In this document: positions 5,757-8,155 of the stretch, one piece after another
Layout of the letters: every line of letters begins with the position of its first letter
How positions within the stretch are numbered: position 1 is the stretch's first letter
Source: an uncultured Armatimonadota bacterium
Lineage (GTDB): Bacteria; Armatimonadota; Armatimonadia; Armatimonadales; Armatimonadaceae
Direction of reading: 5' to 3'
Assembly (NCBI GenBank): GCA_903915615.1
Contig: CAIWTR010000370.1
Coordinates: 1 to 8,155, forward strand
Length of the DNA: 8,155 nucleotides
Position numbers and translations under genes: made by a program
The notes under the pieces: generated by a model
Told to the model about the DNA's origin: nothing
The model's input: the letters and a program-made list of their open reading frames with translations, nothing else
Database searches by the model: none

Positions 5757-7709
5757 CTACAGCTTGCCACCGATCAGGCGGTCAAATCGCACTTCGTAGG
5801 CAGCAAAAGTATCTGAAAGTGGCTTTTCGTAGTTGGTCCCACTTGTGTCGAGAACCGCTAGCTCATCCGCACACTTCATGGCAACCGCTTTCAACGCCGC
5901 ACGGCGCTCGCGGACCTTTGACAGCTTTTGTTCTAGCGTTGATCCGGTGGTTTGGCCGAGCTCCATGGTGATGTAGACATCCGATGTCTTCAAATAACGC
6001 TCCGTCAGCGAAAGCGCTTTCAGGAAGCACGCGATTCTGACATCCTTTGATGTCTCCGCTGCAGCTGCGAGCTTTGCATACGCAAAAACGGCGTGCGTCT
6101 CGGTCAACTCCGGGATGGCCTTGACTTTACCCGGCAGGCCTTCTTCGACATCGATCAGCTTCTTCCATGTTGCCAATGCGCCTGCCGTGTCGCCAGCCGT
6201 CTCCTGTGCTTCCGCGAGGGCACGGATGGCCTGCTGGTTGTTCCGGTCGCGCTCAACGGAATTCTTGAGAGCATTCACGCTTCCTGCAAGGTCACCCTTT
6301 GTCTCGAGCGCTTTTCCAAGTACATACCAGCGGCGTGCGGTTGGCTCGATGTTTACCGCTATTTCAGGATGTCCACCAGTCGCTGCGGATGTCGGATTCT
6401 GTGGCCAGCCGGTGGCCCCGGATGCCATCAGTAAACCAAGGACAGCTGCGATGCCAAAGCCTGGCGCGCTAAAACGGGAGTGGCCGGCGGTGGCGATGGT
6501 ACATCCGATGGCAACCCAGAGAATCAGTGCATTCCCAGGAATGGCACTTTCAGAGTCGAGCAACCCACGTGCAGCAGCGACGATAATCACCGCCGGAAGT
6601 GCAGATGCTAGGACATCCGTGGGAGCATCCGTGGACTTTCTTGGCAGCCTGACTTGACCAGCAAGCGTCACCACTAGGATGAGGAGCAAGCCCATCAGGG
6701 CCGGGAAGCCGCACTCGGATGCCAGCTGTAAATAGCTGTTATGCGCTTGGCCGGTCCATTCGACGGTGGCATATTTTCCGTACGTATTTGCGAAATTTCC
6801 GGGGCCATGTCCGGTGACTGGGCTGGCCTGAATCATCTGGATAGTGCCATTCCAGGTTTCACTGCGAAACTGCCCAGAGTGATCCTGCGAGCTTCCACCG
6901 GCGGTTCGGGCGAGGATGGTTTTGCTTTGCACGGCCGCGCCGATGAGGAAAAGCCCGAGTCCAATACCAATCCATTTGATGGGGACACGGATGCCATCCC
7001 GGACGAACGCCACCAGCAACGTCAGAAGGACACCGCCAACACCGAGGGCGATGCCACCACGTGAGCCGGTTGCTACGAGGGCAGCACCCAGCATCCCGTG
7101 AGAGATAAGGGATGTGATGCGTCGCGGGGCCGCGGTGGCACCGAGCAGCTGCACAACAACAAATGGCAGTGCCGCTCCGATAAAGCCGGCGGCAAAGTTG
7201 GGTGAGAAAAAGGTTCCGACGCTGCGGTGGCCGGCATCCGGGGCGCTGATGGCTTCAAGGAGGATGCTTCCTGCGGCGATGCTTGCTCCTAGCTGGATTA
7301 CATCCACGATGCGCTGGCGTTGTTCCGGGATGAGCCACAGCCCGGCGGCGACGAGGCAGGCTGCGATGTGGGTGAGGATGTCAAGGGTCCCGGGGAGCAT
7401 CGTGAAGAGAAAAACCTGGGATGTGAGTCCTTTTGAGTGGATGAGAAGGGATACGACGGCGGAGCCACCGTAGAGGACAAGACCAAGCCAGGCGGCGCGG
7501 GCGGGCCAGCTTCCTTTGAGCAGACTTGGGACGCCGGTAAGGGTTGCCGCAAGCAACATCAGAAAGCGAAGTGCATGTAATGCTGCATCTCCACCGAACT
7601 GCTCACCCGCAGGGTTTCCACCGATAAGGGGGGACAGAAGAACAGCCAGGAGGAATAAAACGGGTCCCAGCTTTGCGGTGAGGTTTGTTTGTGTTGCTGC
7701 GCTTGACAT
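5757..7709 (-). CDS. O-antigen ligase/Wzy-type polymerase family membrane protein with C-terminal TPR-like region
   Basis: This 650-residue protein has many predicted membrane helices through ~residue 430 and a soluble C-terminal part. Family motifs appear in order: RSVGTFFSPNFAAGF (~162-176), TGSRGGIALG (~214-223), SETWNGTIQMIQASPVTGHGPGNF near 283-306, and AHNSYLQLASECGFPALMG (~322-340), the conserved His-containing periplasmic loop of WaaL/Wzy proteins. Residues ~455-575 contain TPR-like helical pairs (WYVLGKALETKGDLAGSVNAL; AIRALAEAQETAGDTAGALATW). It likely polymerises or transfers undecaprenyl-linked glycans on the outer face of the inner membrane; ligase and polymerase cannot be told apart by sequence alone. 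ATG at 7709 is chosen because it matches the duplicated copy upstream; a TTG at 7715 is in frame. The bases before the ATG show no Shine-Dalgarno. A glycosyltransferase gene precedes it, consistent with a polysaccharide operon. Confidence 0.9.
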   Translation of the reverse strand: MSSAATQTNLTAKLGPVLFLLAVLLSPLIGGNPAGEQFGGDAALHALRFLMLLAATLTGVPSLLKGSWPARAAWLGLVLYGGSAVVSLLIHSKGLTSQVFLFTMLPGTLDILTHIAACLVAAGLWLIPEQRQRIVDVIQLGASIAAGSILLEAISAPDAGHRSVGTFFSPNFAAGFIGAALPFVVVQLLGATAAPRRITSLISHGMLGAALVATGSRGGIALGVGGVLLTLLVAFVRDGIRVPIKWIGIGLGLFLIGAAVQSKTILARTAGGSSQDHSGQFRSETWNGTIQMIQASPVTGHGPGNFANTYGKYATVEWTGQAHNSYLQLASECGFPALMGLLLILVVTLAGQVRLPRKSTDAPTDVLASALPAVIIVAAARGLLDSESAIPGNALILWVAIGCTIATAGHSRFSAPGFGIAAVLGLLMASGATGWPQNPTSAATGGHPEIAVNIEPTARRWYVLGKALETKGDLAGSVNALKNSVERDRNNQQAIRALAEAQETAGDTAGALATWKKLIDVEEGLPGKVKAIPELTETHAVFAYAKLAAAAETSKDVRIACFLKALSLTERYLKTSDVYITMELGQTTGSTLEQKLSKVRERRAALKAVAMKCADELAVLDTSGTNYEKPLSDTFAAYEVRFDRLIGGKL

Positions 7710-7710
7710 A

Positions 7711-7787
7711 GACAATTTTCTTATTTTTCAGATACGACCATAGATGATAACTGAATCGGATTTGAGACATGTTGCGAGATGTGCGGT
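7711..7787. other. Unique 77-base spacer between the two repeat copies
   Basis: AT-richer than its surroundings, with runs such as TTTTC and ATTTTTC near 7716-7729. On the minus strand it supplies the last 21 codons of the short leader-like ORF and the bases immediately upstream of the ligase start. A TATCAT hexamer on the minus strand resembles a -10, but no acceptable -35 accompanies it. I recognise no insertion-sequence end or known element in it. Confidence 0.5.
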
Positions 7788-7864
7788 GACAGAAGAACAG
7801 CCAGGAGGAATAAAACAGGTCCCAGCTTTGCGGTGAGGTTTGTTTGTGTTGCTGCGCTTGACAT
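7721..7864 (-). CDS. 47-residue leader-like ORF: duplicated N-terminus of the ligase/polymerase plus a novel tail
   Basis: The first 26 residues (MSSAATQTNLTAKLGPVLFL then LAVLLS) equal the N-terminus of the downstream ligase/polymerase; residue 27 (Pro) also agrees by chance of the junction. The remaining 20 residues (HISQHVSNPIQLSSMVVSEK) come from the unique spacer. It starts with ATG 6 bases after the glycosyltransferase stop, with GGAG at 7877-7874 spaced 9 bases from the ATG, and ends TAA at 7723-7721, 11 bases before the ATG of the full gene. It contains only part of the first membrane helix. It may be a remnant 5' gene fragment left by a duplication, or it may be translated and pass ribosomes to the downstream start by reinitiation. 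Too short to judge by coding statistics; the frame and stop positions are directly visible. Confidence 0.5.
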   Translation of the reverse strand: MSSAATQTNLTAKLGPVLFLLAVLLSPHISQHVSNPIQLSSMVVSEK

Positions 7865-7870
7865 AAATCG

Positions 7871-8155
7871 CTACTCCGAACTCGATGACCTTCGTTTTGA
7901 AAATGCCTGGCCGGTGACAATACGCTTGAGAATTCGCACAGCAGCTCTGAGAATTGCCCACGGAAGAACCAACGCTGTGACCCAAGCCGGTGTACGGGAT
8001 GCGAAGAAGGCGCGATGCTTTCTCCAAAATCGCACCATCGCCCGGCTGTGCTCAACAATCATCCGCTCCGCGACCTGATCGCTGGAGCCACCAATTTTAT
8101 GAGTCACCTCAATGACGGGCGCGTAGACAACTCGCCAGCCTGCCTCATGCACGCG
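7871..8155 (-). CDS. Glycosyltransferase family 2 protein, C-terminal fragment (5' part outside window)
   Basis: The last 94 codons and stop (TAG at 7873-7871) are present; the frame is open through base 8155. The opening residues RVHEAGWRVVYAPVIEVTHKIGGSS match the end of the catalytic domain of family-2 glycosyltransferases, in particular the rhamnosyltransferase-like group, where 'D.cxR...aGwrv.y.p...v.H..g.S' is typical. The nucleotide-sugar-binding DxD and most of the domain lie outside. A hydrophobic stretch (TPAWVTALVLPWAILRAAVR) and a basic/serine-rich tail (KRRSSSSE) follow. It likely adds a sugar to a lipid-linked glycan at the cytosolic face of the membrane, upstream of the ligase/polymerase. 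The GTG at 8152 is internal, not a start. Confidence 0.85.
   Translation of the reverse strand, partial: RVHEAGWRVVYAPVIEVTHKIGGSSDQVAERMIVEHSRAMVRFWRKHRAFFASRTPAWVTALVLPWAILRAAVRILKRIVTGQAFSKRRSSSSE
7874..7877 (-). promoter_or_regulatory. Shine-Dalgarno GGAG upstream of the duplicated start
   Basis: Minus strand CGGAGTAGCGATTT precedes the ATG at 7864. GGAG is spaced 9 bases from the ATG and lies inside the last codons of the glycosyltransferase. It is the best ribosome binding site in the vicinity; the full-length ligase start at 7709 has none. This suggests that the copy at 7788-7865 occupies the ancestral position of the gene start. Confidence 0.6.

Larger units (their letters stand above)
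7633..7865. repeat. 78-bp direct repeat duplicating the 5' end of the ligase/polymerase gene
   Basis: Copy 1 at 7633-7710 lies within the gene and covers its start codon and first 25 codons. Copy 2 at 7788-7865 lies upstream in transcription order, beside the glycosyltransferase stop. The offset is 155 bases and the copies differ at one base only (G7662 against A7817). Identity stops sharply at both ends. The 77 bases between them (7711-7787) match neither flank. Because 155 is not a multiple of three, the two copies are in different reading frames. Confidence 0.97.

Noticed and set aside
6115..6657. 180-codon plus-strand open frame
   Set aside because: Antisense to the ligase/polymerase C-terminal half; no motif and no ribosome binding site.
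7703..7708. TTGACA on the plus strand in the repeat, a possible -35 (second copy at 7858-7863)
   Set aside because: No -10 hexamer at 16-18 bases downstream in either copy, and it would direct transcription against all nearby genes.
7713..7715. TTG at 7715 as the ligase start
   Set aside because: ATG at 7709 is the codon shared with the duplicated copy, and TTG lies outside the repeat without a ribosome binding site.
7633..7865. CRISPR-like repeat-spacer-repeat
   Set aside because: Only two 78-base copies, coding for a known protein start; no array and no cas genes.
7603..8058. 151-codon minus-strand frame running through both 78-bp copies
   Set aside because: Out of frame with both the glycosyltransferase and the ligase. 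It reads the repeat in two different frames, so it is a by-product of the duplication.
8150..8152. GTG as the start of a 93-residue protein
   Set aside because: The frame continues upstream out of the window and the residues are the middle of a family-2 glycosyltransferase, so the gene is truncated by the window edge.

Overview
The window reads as an ordinary, compact bacterial chromosome segment: genes are tightly packed, several starts overlap or abut the preceding stop, and GC content looks moderately high (mid-50s percent by impression). Nothing in it is a plasmid, phage or insertion-sequence hallmark. An O-antigen-ligase-type polymerase and a family-2 glycosyltransferase point to a bacterium with surface polysaccharide. 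The lineage cannot be fixed from the sequence. A barrel-sandwich/KOW protein resembles, from memory only, conserved uncharacterised proteins of deep-branching phyla such as Armatimonadota, so I hold that loosely.

Layout. Positions 1-1847 (minus strand) hold a two-gene unit: mtaB (tRNA methylthiotransferase) followed, with a 4-base ATGA overlap, by the beginning of an FtsE-like ABC ATPase that carries an unusual ~140-residue proline-rich N-terminal extension containing a duplicated block. A 117-base divergent intergenic region (1848-1964) with a 15-base palindrome separates mtaB from a plus-strand Gfo/Idh/MocA oxidoreductase (1965-2975). A strong hairpin terminator (2994-3033) lies between this gene and the convergent minus-strand genes.

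Positions 3039-8155 are one long minus-strand series. In transcription order it runs: the C-terminal end of a glycosyltransferase (7871-8155), a 47-codon ORF that copies the first codons of the next gene (7721-7864), an O-antigen ligase/polymerase with a C-terminal TPR-like region (5757-7709), a Trm112-like/class I SAM methyltransferase (4839-5663), a conserved barrel-sandwich plus KOW-like protein of unknown function whose ATG abuts the methyltransferase stop, and a two-helix membrane protein with a PH-like domain and an acidic tail (3039-3653), which probably has its own promoter.

The glycosyltransferase and ligase/polymerase are plausibly co-functional in envelope polysaccharide assembly. 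The methyltransferase and the barrel protein look translationally coupled, but their shared role is unknown.

The most unusual features are: a 78-bp direct repeat (77/78 identical) that duplicates the start of the ligase gene and leaves a short leader-like ORF carrying the only good ribosome binding site; the duplicated proline-rich block in the FtsE extension, in which all differences are synonymous; and a marked excess of the pentamer GGATG/CATCC across the whole window.
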